Source: Vibrio sinensis
GTDB lineage: Bacteria; Pseudomonadota; Gammaproteobacteria; Enterobacterales; Vibrionaceae
Direction of reading: 5' to 3'
Assembly (NCBI RefSeq): GCF_003605645.1
Contig: NZ_QVMU01000017.1
Location: forward strand, 1-64,000
DNA length: 64,000 nt
Shown: positions 43,316-52,232 of the stretch, piece after piece
Numbering within the stretch: the first letter of the stretch is position 1
How the letters are laid out: every line of letters begins with the position of its first letter
The notes under the pieces: generated by a model
Told to the model about the DNA's origin: nothing
Databases searched by the model: none
The model's input: only the letters and a program-made list of their open reading frames with translations
Program-made: the position numbers and the translations under genes

Positions 43316-43814
43316 ATTTAGGCTCTTCTCTTTGTAAATCCGTCTAACTCAAAAATGAGTATTAAAAGACCCATTTGACTTGGTATCCATCTCCTCAACC
43401 TAGGCAGTATTTGAATGCCTAGTATAATATTAGAGACATCGTATCATAAAAATAGCTGCATTTTTGTGCACTTTAATACTAGGTCAGTCATTTCTCACAA
43501 ATGAAGCATAGGCGCCACGTATGAAAATAGGAGTCATTATCTTTCTTGTATGTGTTTGTCCAAATAATCATATAAATCAAAACCAGTTACAACTAACTGA
43601 ACGCCATTCTGACAAAATAATGACATGTATTTCGACAAAATCGTGAGAGATGTCACCTTAAAATCGCAACTTTTGTTAAATTCACCCCCACTTTGAAACA
43701 AAGAAAAAACATAATCGTGCATTTTTCACCCACCTTTTACTGCTATTTGTTTTTATGGATATAGTTCAAATATCTCGATAAAATGCCCTCACTTTATGTA
43801 AGAGGATAGTCAAA
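43316..43814. promoter_or_regulatory. luxT upstream region
   Basis: This 499-base gap contains the luxT promoter, with CCTAGTAT (43418-43425) and ATACTAGG (43476-43483) as inverted copies and a related CCTAGGCAGTAT at 43399-43410. It also contains a possible minus-strand small ORF and the yfcZ-like gene promoter. Confidence 0.5.
43537..43722 (-). CDS. Possible 61-residue small protein
   Basis: ATG preceded by AAGGTGGGTGAAAA opens a 61-codon frame (MHDYVFSLFQSGGEFNKSCD...YDYLDKHIQER). The ribosome site is good, but the composition is not distinctive, and I recognise no family. It is on the luxT strand, 220 bp upstream of luxT. Confidence 0.3.
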   Translation of the reverse strand: MHDYVFSLFQSGGEFNKSCDFKVTSLTILSKYMSLFCQNGVQLVVTGFDLYDYLDKHIQER

Positions 43815-44114
43815 ATGAGCATTGAACAAGATCAGATCCAAGTCTGTGAAGCCTGCGGTTGTGCTGGTGAAATGGGATTTATCATTAAAGAAGGCGACGA
43901 CGTAGCAGAAGTGACCATTTTTGGTAGCGATCATGCACTACTAAATGCAGAACTCACTAAATACGTAGAGCTAGCAAAACAAGTATGCGCTAACGTAGAG
44001 CACGAAGTATCAGAACTTCAAGAAGGTTCAACTGAGTTGACTGCACGATTCAAATTTGAAGTAAGCGCTGAAAAGCTGATTTTTGAACTAAAAACTCGTT
44101 CATTATCACGCTAA
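43815..44114 (+). CDS. YfcZ/YiiS family protein (DUF406)
   Basis: A 99-residue cytoplasmic protein with an N-terminal CEACGCAGEMGFIIKEGDDVAEV segment and FKFEVSAEKLIFELKTRSLSR at the end, the hallmark of YfcZ/YiiS proteins. Three cysteines (CEACGC) could bind metal or a redox partner, but no function is known. The ATG follows AGAGGATAGTCAAA. It is monocistronic, with a hairpin after the stop. Confidence 0.88.
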   Translation: MSIEQDQIQVCEACGCAGEMGFIIKEGDDVAEVTIFGSDHALLNAELTKYVELAKQVCANVEHEVSELQEGSTELTARFKFEVSAEKLIFELKTRSLSR

Positions 44115-44122
44115 GATCGAAC

Positions 44123-44165
44123 AGGTAAATAAGCAGACATTTTTAGTACTCCTGTTTATTTACCT
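44123..44165 (+). terminator. Hairpin after the YfcZ-like gene
   Basis: AGGTAAATAAGCAG (44123-44136) pairs with CTGTTTATTTACCT (44152-44165) with one G-T pair; AGTTTTAATC follows. Confidence 0.7.
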
Positions 44166-44243
44166 AGTTTTAATCACCGATTTATTGACGACCTCTCCAC
44201 ACTCCCTGATACTGGCTTTACGCTATTCTCTTCTGAGTAAACG

Positions 44244-44843
44244 ATGAAAACTAAGTTCGCTTGTCTCCTTATTGGCTTTCTGTGCTCTGCAGGTAATGCT
44301 CAACCATTAGATACTTTTCGTTCACTCAATCATTTAGATAACTACGGCAATCTTGATCTACGTAACAAACCCTATACTGCTCTGCCGGATGGCTTCAAGC
44401 TGAAAGGCAACCTCAACATCAGTAATACGCAAATTCAACGCCTACCAAAAGATCTTGATGTACAGGGTAATTTAGAAGCATCAAACAGTGCGCTAAGACA
44501 AATACAAAAAGGCACGAATATTAAGGGGTACGCGAATCTATTCGGTTCAAAAATCACTCGTTGGCCAAAAGGAATCCGCGTTGGTGGCTATATTAACTTG
44601 GCGGATACGCCTCTCACTAAGCTGCCAAATCGCCTACGTGTAAAAGGGGATTTGAGTCTCATTCGAACGCCAATACAGCAGCTACCTGAGGGTATCGTAA
44701 TTGATGGTGACCTATACATCGGTGGCTCTGCTATTACTACTTTTCCTAAAACAATGACGGTTAAAGGCAACATATTTCTTGGCGGCAACCGTATCACTCA
44801 ATGGCCAGACAACCTCACATTAGGTGGCGCTGTCGCTCGTTAA
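44244..44843 (+). CDS. Secreted leucine-rich-like repeat protein
   Basis: A 199-residue precursor: signal peptide MKTKFACLLIGFLCSAGNA, then about seven repeats of roughly 20 residues with the pattern LPxxLxVxGxLxLxxTxIxxLP (for example LPDGFKLKGNLNISNTQIQR, WPKGIRVGGYINLADTPLTK, LPEGIVIDGDLYIGGSAITT). This predicts a beta-solenoid of LRR type. Many repeats start with LP or WP. It should be exported to the periplasm or cell surface; a role in recognition or adhesion is inference. It stands alone between the YfcZ-like and DUF2264 genes. Confidence 0.75.
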   Translation: MKTKFACLLIGFLCSAGNAQPLDTFRSLNHLDNYGNLDLRNKPYTALPDGFKLKGNLNISNTQIQRLPKDLDVQGNLEASNSALRQIQKGTNIKGYANLFGSKITRWPKGIRVGGYINLADTPLTKLPNRLRVKGDLSLIRTPIQQLPEGIVIDGDLYIGGSAITTFPKTMTVKGNIFLGGNRITQWPDNLTLGGAVAR

Positions 44844-45022
44844 CTGACTGTTCGTTCAACTTTTTATCATGCTGTGATCTAACATTCATTTTTGTCTTGC
44901 AAAATCAGTACACTCCTCGCTGTCGTTTTGCCTTTATTGGCTTTGAAATGACAGCTTGATTTCTACGCACCTTAATAAGTATTACTTGATCATGCTGTCA
45001 TGTTAGTTATGGATAGCTGTAA

Positions 45023-46510
45023 ATGAACAACAATATTAAACCAACCACTCGTCCTATCATTCCCTGTGAACACCCAAGTTTATTAATGCGATTGAATTTG
45101 TTTAAAGAGAATCTGATTCGATTAAAACACAAGAAAAGCCGCTATAAGACCAATGACACCGCGATCAAAACACTCTTTTCCGACACGACCGAACTCAAAC
45201 ATCAATGCGAATCTTTAGTTCAATACGTTGCCGAAGCTTTTGAACACTATGCTTTGTGGGATTACACTCACGCCTATTACCCAGGAAGACCAAGCCAACA
45301 ATCCGCAAGGGTTGATGCGATGGAAGGTTGCAGTAGAGTTATTCCTACCCTCGCGGCATGGATTCATCAAAATGAAACCAAAAGCATTCCCTCACTAAGC
45401 CAAAATGGCAAAGCATTAGATGTTACCCATTGGCTAAAGCAAGCATTTCTCGCAGGGACATCCCCCTCTCATCCAGGTTATTGGGGGAAGCTCGGTAACT
45501 ACGACCAACGTATTTGTGAAAGTGCAGATTTAGCATTGGCGTTATGGTTAAGCCGACAGTACGTGTGGGATACCTTTAATGAAAGTGAAAAGCAGCAAGT
45601 CGTTAACTGGTTCCAGCAAGTGAATGATTGCCAAACTGTCGATAACAATTGGCATCTATTTCCTTTGACAGTACAACTGGTCATTAAAGCTTTAACTGGT
45701 AATGACCATGTTCAACAAGAGCGGTACACACGAACCAAAGAATTTTATGTGGGAGAGGGATGGTTCCGTGATGGCGCTAAAGGTAATTTTGATTTTTACA
45801 ATGCGTGGGGATTTCACTACTCACTCTACTGGTTAGATCAAATCGATCCTGAATTCGACCCTGAATTTATTCGAACCACAATGCGCGAGTTCTCTAACTC
45901 TTATCTGCATTTATTTACACCAAAAGGCTTGCCTCTGTTTGGTCGAAGTGCGTGCTATCGCCTTTCTGTCTCGGCACCTTTACTCGCCTCCCTTGATAGC
46001 CCACCTGAAGAGGGTAATACGCTGTGCGTGGGACAAGTAAAACGAGCATTTCGTACCAGCCTAGACTACTTCATCGCAAACGGCGCCCTAGAGTATGGTT
46101 CACCAACGCAAGGTGTGTTCGCTGATGATGCTCGCCTTGTCGATAACTACAGTGGTCCAGCAAGCAGTTTTTGGTCGTTAAGAGCATTGAATGTCGCTAT
46201 TTATTGCGGTGATCGTATCGGGCTATGGGATGCAGAGGAAGCACCATTACCTATTGAACAAGCGGACTATCAATTCAAAATTGAAAGCATCAACGCACTT
46301 GTTATTGGCACTCAAGAAACTCAAGAAGTCGTAGTGATCTTCCAAGACGACTACACGCAAGAGCAAGACCCAATAAGTCGCCGCTTAGAGTCTCAATCAC
46401 GAGCTAAAAAACTGTTGGAGGTATGCTCGGGTCGAGCAGAAAGACCAAAAAACAACTTACTCCGTAAAGGATTGACTTGTTATAGCTCCAAAATGAATCA
46501 CTTATTCTAA
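45023..46510 (+). CDS. DUF2264 domain-containing protein
   Basis: A 495-residue protein without signal peptide. HYALWDYTHAYYPGRPSQQSARVDAMEGCSR, then HPGYWGKLGNYDQRICESADLALALWLSR, DNNWHLFPLTVQL and YNAWGFHYSLYWLDQIDP are the conserved blocks of DUF2264, an (alpha/alpha)-barrel family distantly related to glycan-processing enzymes. Function is unknown. The ATG follows GGATAGCTGTAA. It is convergent with the acyltransferase gene. Confidence 0.85.
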   Translation: MNNNIKPTTRPIIPCEHPSLLMRLNLFKENLIRLKHKKSRYKTNDTAIKTLFSDTTELKHQCESLVQYVAEAFEHYALWDYTHAYYPGRPSQQSARVDAMEGCSRVIPTLAAWIHQNETKSIPSLSQNGKALDVTHWLKQAFLAGTSPSHPGYWGKLGNYDQRICESADLALALWLSRQYVWDTFNESEKQQVVNWFQQVNDCQTVDNNWHLFPLTVQLVIKALTGNDHVQQERYTRTKEFYVGEGWFRDGAKGNFDFYNAWGFHYSLYWLDQIDPEFDPEFIRTTMREFSNSYLHLFTPKGLPLFGRSACYRLSVSAPLLASLDSPPEEGNTLCVGQVKRAFRTSLDYFIANGALEYGSPTQGVFADDARLVDNYSGPASSFWSLRALNVAIYCGDRIGLWDAEEAPLPIEQADYQFKIESINALVIGTQETQEVVVIFQDDYTQEQDPISRRLESQSRAKKLLEVCSGRAERPKNNLLRKGLTCYSSKMNHLF

Positions 46511-46545
46511 GAGCACTGATTGCTAAAAATAATCGGCTGTGACAA

Positions 46546-46603
46546 GTGCCTGTCCCTACAAGACTATCCTACAAGACTGTCCTTGTTACGGTGTCTGTCC
46601 CGA
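46546..46603 (+). repeat. Cluster of TGTCC-type short repeats (REP-like)
   Basis: Three related words occur within 60 bases: GTGCCTGTCCC (46546-46556), GACTGTCCTTG (46575-46585) and GGTGTCTGTCCCGA (46590-46603). GTGCCTGTCCC and GACTGTCCTTG recur exactly around the RAYT transposase gene at 58-59 kb. Confidence 0.6.
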
Positions 46604-46653
46604 TAAGTCTTCTGCCGATAAGTTTTCTACTAGGTGTTTGAGCCAGATAACAA

Positions 46654-46679
46654 AAAAGGGATGCCTCAGCATCCCTTTT
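46654..46679. terminator. Bidirectional terminator
   Basis: AAAAGGGATGC-CTCA-GCATCCCTTTT, a perfect 11-bp stem between the convergent DUF2264 and acyltransferase genes. Confidence 0.9.
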
Positions 46680-46708
46680 GAATTTCATATTAATAAACAG
46701 CTATCGAT

Positions 46709-47821
46709 TTAAGCTTGATTTCGAACTGGATTCGCATAGCTCTGAATAAGGTAGCTATGTGCCCCTTCTGGTAGTTGAAGCAATTTATCAGTCAATGCTT
46801 GCTTAACATCTGAATCGACACTTTCATCGCCTGCTGCCAGCTGATTAATTGGGAACAATTTATAGTTAGTATGAATTTGACGGTCAATCTCTTTCGCAAG
46901 TAAATCTGGCGTTTCAAACTGCTGATCAATCACTTCACCAAAGGCAACATGTACTCGGCCTTTGTCACCGATGATACCTTGAATAATGCTATCGATATCT
47001 TCGAATTCACCTTTTTCGTAGGTACCATTCGTTGCCTTTTCGTATAGTTCGCGCGCTTTAGCGGTATCACACGGATCATTTTCATATGAAATCGAAACAG
47101 GTACGATTTTTAAAGACTGAGTATATTCGCCAAATGATAGTTTCTGCTTACGGCCTTCAACGTTAAACATTTTAAGAATAGCTGGATCGGTGAAATCATT
47201 GCCATCTTTAGCACGACCTTCTTTTTGCGCAATCCAGATAGAGTTCCCCGTATCCAACGAGTGTTTAATATACGCAGATAACGTTCCGAGAGCCTTCATC
47301 ATCTCACGCGGACCTTTTGCTGAGCGTTTTACAATAAAGCTTTTGTTCAGTTTCATTAGCTCTGTTGCACACGGTTTCTTCAACAAGTTATCACCGATCG
47401 CAATACGTACTGTATTGTGACCATGTTGAAATAAGCCGTAATTCACCAATGCAGGATCCATAGCGATATCACGATGATTAGAAATGAACAAATAGGCACT
47501 CTTGGCATCGAGTTTATCTAGGCCACTATAAGTAACACCTTTCGTTGTCGACAATACTGTTTGTCTTAAGTACTTTTTCACTTCAAGCTGAATCGCTTCA
47601 ACGCTAGTTAATTTTGACCACTTAAGCTTAAGATATACTTTCACCATTGGCGTCATCAACGCTTTAAACCAAGGTGCGTGACTTGAAAAACGGTGATGAA
47701 GAATCGCATTAATGAATTCTTCATCATTAATCAATCGGTCAATTGCCGCAGGGATTTCGTCATCATTGTAAGGACGAATTTCTACAAAAGGATCAGTGTT
47801 ATCAGTCATGTTCCGGTTCAT
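46709..47821 (-). CDS. PlsC-like acyltransferase
   Basis: A 370-residue protein with a glycerolphosphate acyltransferase (PlsC) domain: the catalytic HxxxxD motif is in FISNHRDIAMDP, followed by KSFIVKRSAKGPREMMKALG and the IWIAQKEGRAKDG block. No clear TM helix is seen, and the protein is longer than typical PlsC, with extensions at both ends. It probably acylates a lysophospholipid or related acceptor. Start is uncertain between the first ATG and another five codons later; neither has a strong ribosome site. Confidence 0.8.
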   Translation of the reverse strand: MNRNMTDNTDPFVEIRPYNDDEIPAAIDRLINDEEFINAILHHRFSSHAPWFKALMTPMVKVYLKLKWSKLTSVEAIQLEVKKYLRQTVLSTTKGVTYSGLDKLDAKSAYLFISNHRDIAMDPALVNYGLFQHGHNTVRIAIGDNLLKKPCATELMKLNKSFIVKRSAKGPREMMKALGTLSAYIKHSLDTGNSIWIAQKEGRAKDGNDFTDPAILKMFNVEGRKQKLSFGEYTQSLKIVPVSISYENDPCDTAKARELYEKATNGTYEKGEFEDIDSIIQGIIGDKGRVHVAFGEVIDQQFETPDLLAKEIDRQIHTNYKLFPINQLAAGDESVDSDVKQALTDKLLQLPEGAHSYLIQSYANPVRNQA

Positions 47822-48005
47822 TCGATAAAAAGCTCGCCTATTCTACTCATAGAACTCCAACTTCGCAGCTATACTCTTCATAGAATTGTGAAGGTCAGAC
47901 CAGAATCATTAAAGCATTTACGGAGGAATTGCGTTCTCTAAGTGGCTTTTTGAGAGGATTAACGTTAACCTTAGCGCCCCGCAACAAACGAGATATTTCG
48001 ACTTC

Positions 48006-48608
48006 ATGCATTACGCTATTTCTCATCAAGTACAACATTATTCCTTTCTCTCAACAACACCGAGAAAAAAAGTGTTAAAGCATATGCTATTGAGAGTTGA
48101 CCAAGGTTTAGCTTTACTCAAACTTGGCAAAACCGAGTATGCAGTCGAAGCGGGACAAACTGTCTGGATTCCTTTCGATTCTTTATGCTCACTGACGTTC
48201 TTTCCAAATACGCATATTCAACGTATCGAAGTATCCAGTCGAGTAACATCAAGGCTGCCAAAACAAGGCGGTTTTGTACAATTGAATGAGTTGTGTACCG
48301 CTTTACTTAATCGCTTAGGTGAGCAGCAACAAGCTCATGAGAAAACGGTCCCTATGTTGGCAGTTTTCAAGCAAGAACTGAGTCTTCTTGCTCCTGAGCT
48401 CAATGAAAGTGAAATGACCCAAGCTATTAATCACTGGAAAGTGGATGTGAAATCGACGCTCTCTTCAGAAGTTCAGCTTGTGTTGAAAATGCGTGAAGCC
48501 GGTAAACGTATGCTCTCAGGGCAAAAACAGGCTCAAGTGGTGGCTGATTTGTTCGGCAACCAAATGGAAGCCTATTTGCAACTTCGCAGCGCGTTACTCG
48601 GCGAATAA
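48006..48608 (+). CDS. Cupin / truncated AraC-like protein
   Basis: A 200-residue protein. Residues 1-90 look like an AraC-type cupin sensor (LRVDQGLALLKLGKTEYAVEAGQTVWIPFDS). The C-terminus (KMREAGKRMLSGQKQAQVVADLFGNQMEAYLQLRSALLG) is reminiscent of only one of the two AraC helix-turn-helix motifs, so it may be a shortened AraC-family regulator. DNA binding is unproven. It is monocistronic and followed by a long inverted repeat. Confidence 0.65.
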   Translation: MHYAISHQVQHYSFLSTTPRKKVLKHMLLRVDQGLALLKLGKTEYAVEAGQTVWIPFDSLCSLTFFPNTHIQRIEVSSRVTSRLPKQGGFVQLNELCTALLNRLGEQQQAHEKTVPMLAVFKQELSLLAPELNESEMTQAINHWKVDVKSTLSSEVQLVLKMREAGKRMLSGQKQAQVVADLFGNQMEAYLQLRSALLGE

Positions 48609-48633
48609 AGGCAATATCCCCCAGATAACCTTG

Positions 48634-48688
48634 GCCTAATAACTTCGCACTAACTATCAAAATAAGTGGTGAAGATAAGTTATTAGGC
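48634..48688. repeat. 12-bp inverted repeat after the AraC-like gene
   Basis: GCCTAATAACTT (48634-48645) and AAGTTATTAGGC (48677-48688) are perfect complements around 31 bases that can pair further. It may serve as a terminator for the AraC-like gene and the convergent GH13 gene. Confidence 0.6.
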
Positions 48689-48736
48689 TAAGCGTATAAA
48701 ACTAAGGACATTTGGCTAGGTAGATTCAAAGATGAG

Positions 48737-50095
48737 TTAGCTTGAATATCTAATTAGCATCGCGCTATCTTTAGCCAGTATTTTTAATGAAATACGGCCT
48801 AAATCAGGTTGATAAGTGATTCCAGACAAAAGATCATGCCAAGTATCATTGGTTGTGATTTCAACACTTTGAGAACGCACAGACTTATTCATCGCAACCC
48901 AACCATCATCTCCCCGGCTAAACACGAGCAAGTCATCATTCGCTTCTTTAACTTTCATGGCTTTACCATGCATCAAGTTGTGAAACATGACTCGAGAGAC
49001 CATTCGTGAATCCCGCCATGTATCTTTCCAACGAGGTTCCCCTTCTGTGCTTAGAATACCACTGGTATCTAGGTCGGTATAAATCAATGGAACGCCACCA
49101 TCACGCCCAAGGATGAAAGTATTCGCCAGCCATTCAGACTCTTCATCCATCACCAAATCAGAAAACACCCGATTATTCGGAATATCGTGGGTAATGCTAA
49201 AGGTAAGCGCGCGGGATTCTGACAAAGCCAAACCATAGTGATAAGGGTCAATCAACGCAGTAAAACTGCCCTGTGTTTGAAGTGCATCATACAGCGTTTT
49301 AAATAACGGAAAATCATACGCACCCAACTGTGTCTTAGCTAAAAATGGTTGGAGAAATAACTCATATTCTGGTTTGCTGGCTCCGCCATCAGTGATAATT
49401 TCACCAAAAATATGAACATTTTCACAAATATCTTTCGTCCAAACCTGCTGCAAATGCTCGATTGTCATATGCTTGGCAGCATCAATCCTAAAGCCAGTCA
49501 CACCCAGTTGTTTCATCGCCAACAAATACTCTTTTTGCTGCCCTATCACATTCGTGTTTGCGGCTAAAGTTGGCAGACCAATGTCCACAGGGCTGCCGGT
49601 CAGACGACCAAACTGTACTTGCCATTTATCTCGCCAATCTTCAATAGGAAAAGCGGCGACAAAATCGAGATGAGTAAATAGTGGTTGTGAAAGATCGCCA
49701 AATAATCGAATAGATTGGTAATAGTCATGTTGCTGCTGATAGCGTTGTAAATCCTCATCACTAGGGTATTGTAGATTAGAACGCGCATCGGCTTCGTTTT
49801 CCATATGATTAAACACCACATCGATATAGAGTCGAATCCCTCTCTCTTTTAGAGTCGAGATCATCGCAACAAAATCGTGAGTGTCACCTAACTGATTGTC
49901 AATGACACGATAATCTTGTGGTTGATAACGTTGCCACCAACAAGTTCCTTGAGGACACTTTTTTGATTTCATTGGAGAGGAAACAAGTACTGATTTATAC
50001 CCTGCTCGATCGATTGCTTCTGCTCGTTGCGCCACCAGCGTATACGGCCAATCAAAAGCATGCAGTATCACATCCGTGCTCTGCGCTGTTAACAT
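48737..50095 (-). CDS. Alpha-amylase family (GH13) glycoside hydrolase
   Basis: A 452-residue cytoplasmic GH13 enzyme. Conserved regions: DVVFNH (I), GFRIDAAKH with the nucleophile Asp (II), FGEII with the acid/base Glu (III) and ITHDIPNN with the transition-state Asp (IV). There is no signal peptide, so it should act on intracellular alpha-glucans or maltodextrins. The ATG at 50093-50095 follows GAGGCAGAAAGA; the longer frame begins at a TTG. No other starch genes are nearby. Confidence 0.88.
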   Translation of the reverse strand: MLTAQSTDVILHAFDWPYTLVAQRAEAIDRAGYKSVLVSSPMKSKKCPQGTCWWQRYQPQDYRVIDNQLGDTHDFVAMISTLKERGIRLYIDVVFNHMENEADARSNLQYPSDEDLQRYQQQHDYYQSIRLFGDLSQPLFTHLDFVAAFPIEDWRDKWQVQFGRLTGSPVDIGLPTLAANTNVIGQQKEYLLAMKQLGVTGFRIDAAKHMTIEHLQQVWTKDICENVHIFGEIITDGGASKPEYELFLQPFLAKTQLGAYDFPLFKTLYDALQTQGSFTALIDPYHYGLALSESRALTFSITHDIPNNRVFSDLVMDEESEWLANTFILGRDGGVPLIYTDLDTSGILSTEGEPRWKDTWRDSRMVSRVMFHNLMHGKAMKVKEANDDLLVFSRGDDGWVAMNKSVRSQSVEITTNDTWHDLLSGITYQPDLGRISLKILAKDSAMLIRYSS

Positions 50096-50387
50096 TCTTT
50101 CTGCCTCGTTCCCTAATTTACTATTCCATTTCACGCGATCTAGTCCATGCAACGCTCTTAATAAGCGCGCTCAAACGGAATTTGCTTTTTAATATCCATT
50201 GCGTTACCCCATTCGCATCGAATATATCGAGCGCGAGAGAGGTAGCATATCAGCCTATACGACAAAAGATAGTTTGAGATCGACTGCTCAACATTATAGA
50301 TAAGGAGCCACTATACTTTCGGCTGATCAAGTGGCTAGCAAAGCATGATTTCATGATATGAGGCATACTTTGAATGATGGAGGGAAA

Positions 50388-51044
50388 ATGAACAACATTC
50401 GTATTGATATCGTTTCTGATATTGTCTGTCCTTGGTGCGTTATCGGTTATAAGCGATTAGAGCGAGTACTGAATTCACACAGTTCCCACATCAAAGCCGA
50501 CATTCACTGGCATCCATTTGAACTCAATCCTGCTATGCCTATACAAGGGCAAAATCTACGCGAACATTTAGCCGAAAAATATGACACAACACGAGAAGCA
50601 AGCACGCTAGCCAGAAAGACTTTGACCCAATTAGGCCAAGAGGTCGATTTCGAGTTTCAATTTTTTGATGAAATGCGAATTTTCAACACCAGAAAAGCTC
50701 ACCAACTGCTGCTATGGGCCCAAGATCAAGATAAACAATCTTTGCTCATGACTTTGCTATTTCAAGCCTATTTCACTCAAAGACAAGACATCAGTAACCC
50801 CGAGACGCTAATAGGATTAGCACAAAGTATTGGTCTTGATCTGGATACTGCGCAGCACGTTCTATTGGATGAAAGCTGGGCAAACACTGTTTTAGCAACG
50901 GAAAGACAATGGCTAGACGCTGGCATTCAAGCGGTGCCAGCTTTTATCCTCAACCAAAAACATCTAATTTCAGGAGCTCAAACTGAAGCGATCTTAACCC
51001 GTGCCATTTGCGAGATTACAAAACAAGAAAGCTGGCCAAAATGA
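50388..51044 (+). CDS. DsbA-family oxidoreductase, FrnE-like
   Basis: A 218-residue cytoplasmic thioredoxin-fold protein. Redox motif Cys14-Pro-Trp-Cys17 (SDIVCPWCVIGYKRLE), the helical insertion with HWHPFELNPAMP and the cis-proline region GIQAVPAFILNQKHLISGAQ define the FrnE/2-hydroxychromene-2-carboxylate-isomerase-like group. It probably acts as a disulfide isomerase or chaperone under oxidative stress. The ATG follows GGAGGGAAA; an upstream ATG ten codons earlier is unsupported. Confidence 0.88.
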   Translation: MNNIRIDIVSDIVCPWCVIGYKRLERVLNSHSSHIKADIHWHPFELNPAMPIQGQNLREHLAEKYDTTREASTLARKTLTQLGQEVDFEFQFFDEMRIFNTRKAHQLLLWAQDQDKQSLLMTLLFQAYFTQRQDISNPETLIGLAQSIGLDLDTAQHVLLDESWANTVLATERQWLDAGIQAVPAFILNQKHLISGAQTEAILTRAICEITKQESWPK

Positions 51045-51150
51045 CCAGCTTTCATCAAAAATAGAAATCGCCTAACTTTGCTCGGCTTTAACGGTGATTG
51101 AAGTCCCTTACTTTACGCAAATTACTTTTCACAAATTACTTTCCACAGAA

Positions 51151-52050
51151 TTATTTTCCGCGAAGCTTTCCAACGACAGCAACAGCGGCTACCACCAATA
51201 AGCCAGCAACAAGGCCAATCAACCCGTTAAGTAATGATGGGAACAAGGCTTTGGCCAATGAAATATTTGGAATATTCATGATCACAGGTTCAACCCAGTG
51301 ATGAATTGCCGGAACATTGTGCACGACAATCCCCCCACCAACTAAGAACATCGCAATGGTACCGACCACAGCAAGACATTTCATCAACTTAGGCGCAAAG
51401 CTAATTAAGCCGCGACCAATAGCAGAAAAAATTCCTTTGCCATTTGAACGTCGTTCCAGATAAAACCCTAAATCATCCAATTTAACTATCCCTGCAACTA
51501 AGCCATACACGCCAATTGTCATGACTACCGCGATCAAACTCACGACCATAATTTGCGTTGCCATGAATTGGCCCTGCACCGTCCCTAATGCGATAACAAT
51601 AATCTCTGCCGATAAAATAAAATCGGTTCTTATCGCTCCGGCTATTTTTTGTTTTTCATATTCCTCAATTGGCAAGTCACTTGGAGGTGCGTCATCATGT
51701 ACTTCATGGGAATGAGGGAAGAGTTTTTCGAGGATTTTTTCTGCCCCTTCAAAACATAAAAATAGCCCACCGAGCAACAACAGCGGCATGATCAGCCAAG
51801 GCGCAACCGAGCTAATAATCAACGCAGCAGGAACCAGAATCAATTTGTTGCGAAATGAACCCTTAGCAACGCTCCAAACCACGGGTATTTCACGCTCTGC
51901 TGCAACACCAGAAACTTGTTGAGCATTCAGTGCTAAGTCATCGCCCAATACACCCGCCGTTTTCTTAGCGGCTACCTTTGACATTAATGCGACATCATCG
52001 AGCACACTCGCAATGTCATCTAAAAGGGTTAATAAACTTGCGCCAGCCAT
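51151..52050 (-). CDS. DUF808 family membrane protein (YedI-like)
   Basis: A 299-residue integral membrane protein close in length to E. coli YedI. The N-terminal AGASLLTLLDDIASVLDDVA and AAKKTAGVLGDDLALNAQQV segments, GGLFLCFEGAEKILEKLFPH and the glycine-rich C-terminal helices are typical. Function is unknown. The ATG follows AAGAGAGCTTCTT; the longest frame would add 23 non-conserved residues. Confidence 0.87.
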   Translation of the reverse strand: MAGASLLTLLDDIASVLDDVALMSKVAAKKTAGVLGDDLALNAQQVSGVAAEREIPVVWSVAKGSFRNKLILVPAALIISSVAPWLIMPLLLLGGLFLCFEGAEKILEKLFPHSHEVHDDAPPSDLPIEEYEKQKIAGAIRTDFILSAEIIVIALGTVQGQFMATQIMVVSLIAVVMTIGVYGLVAGIVKLDDLGFYLERRSNGKGIFSAIGRGLISFAPKLMKCLAVVGTIAMFLVGGGIVVHNVPAIHHWVEPVIMNIPNISLAKALFPSLLNGLIGLVAGLLVVAAVAVVGKLRGK

Positions 52051-52232
52051 AAGAAGCTCTCTTACTGATGAATATTTGATTGATGTAAGAAAATGTAACA
52101 GTGATTGAATAAATCTCAAGGCAAAAAGTCAATTTTAACCAAGGATTTACTTGTAATTCTTAATTCCAATTGCGCTTGCGACAGCAGCGTTCTATTCTTT
52201 TGCTTCTTATTACAAAGACAAAGGCACACATA

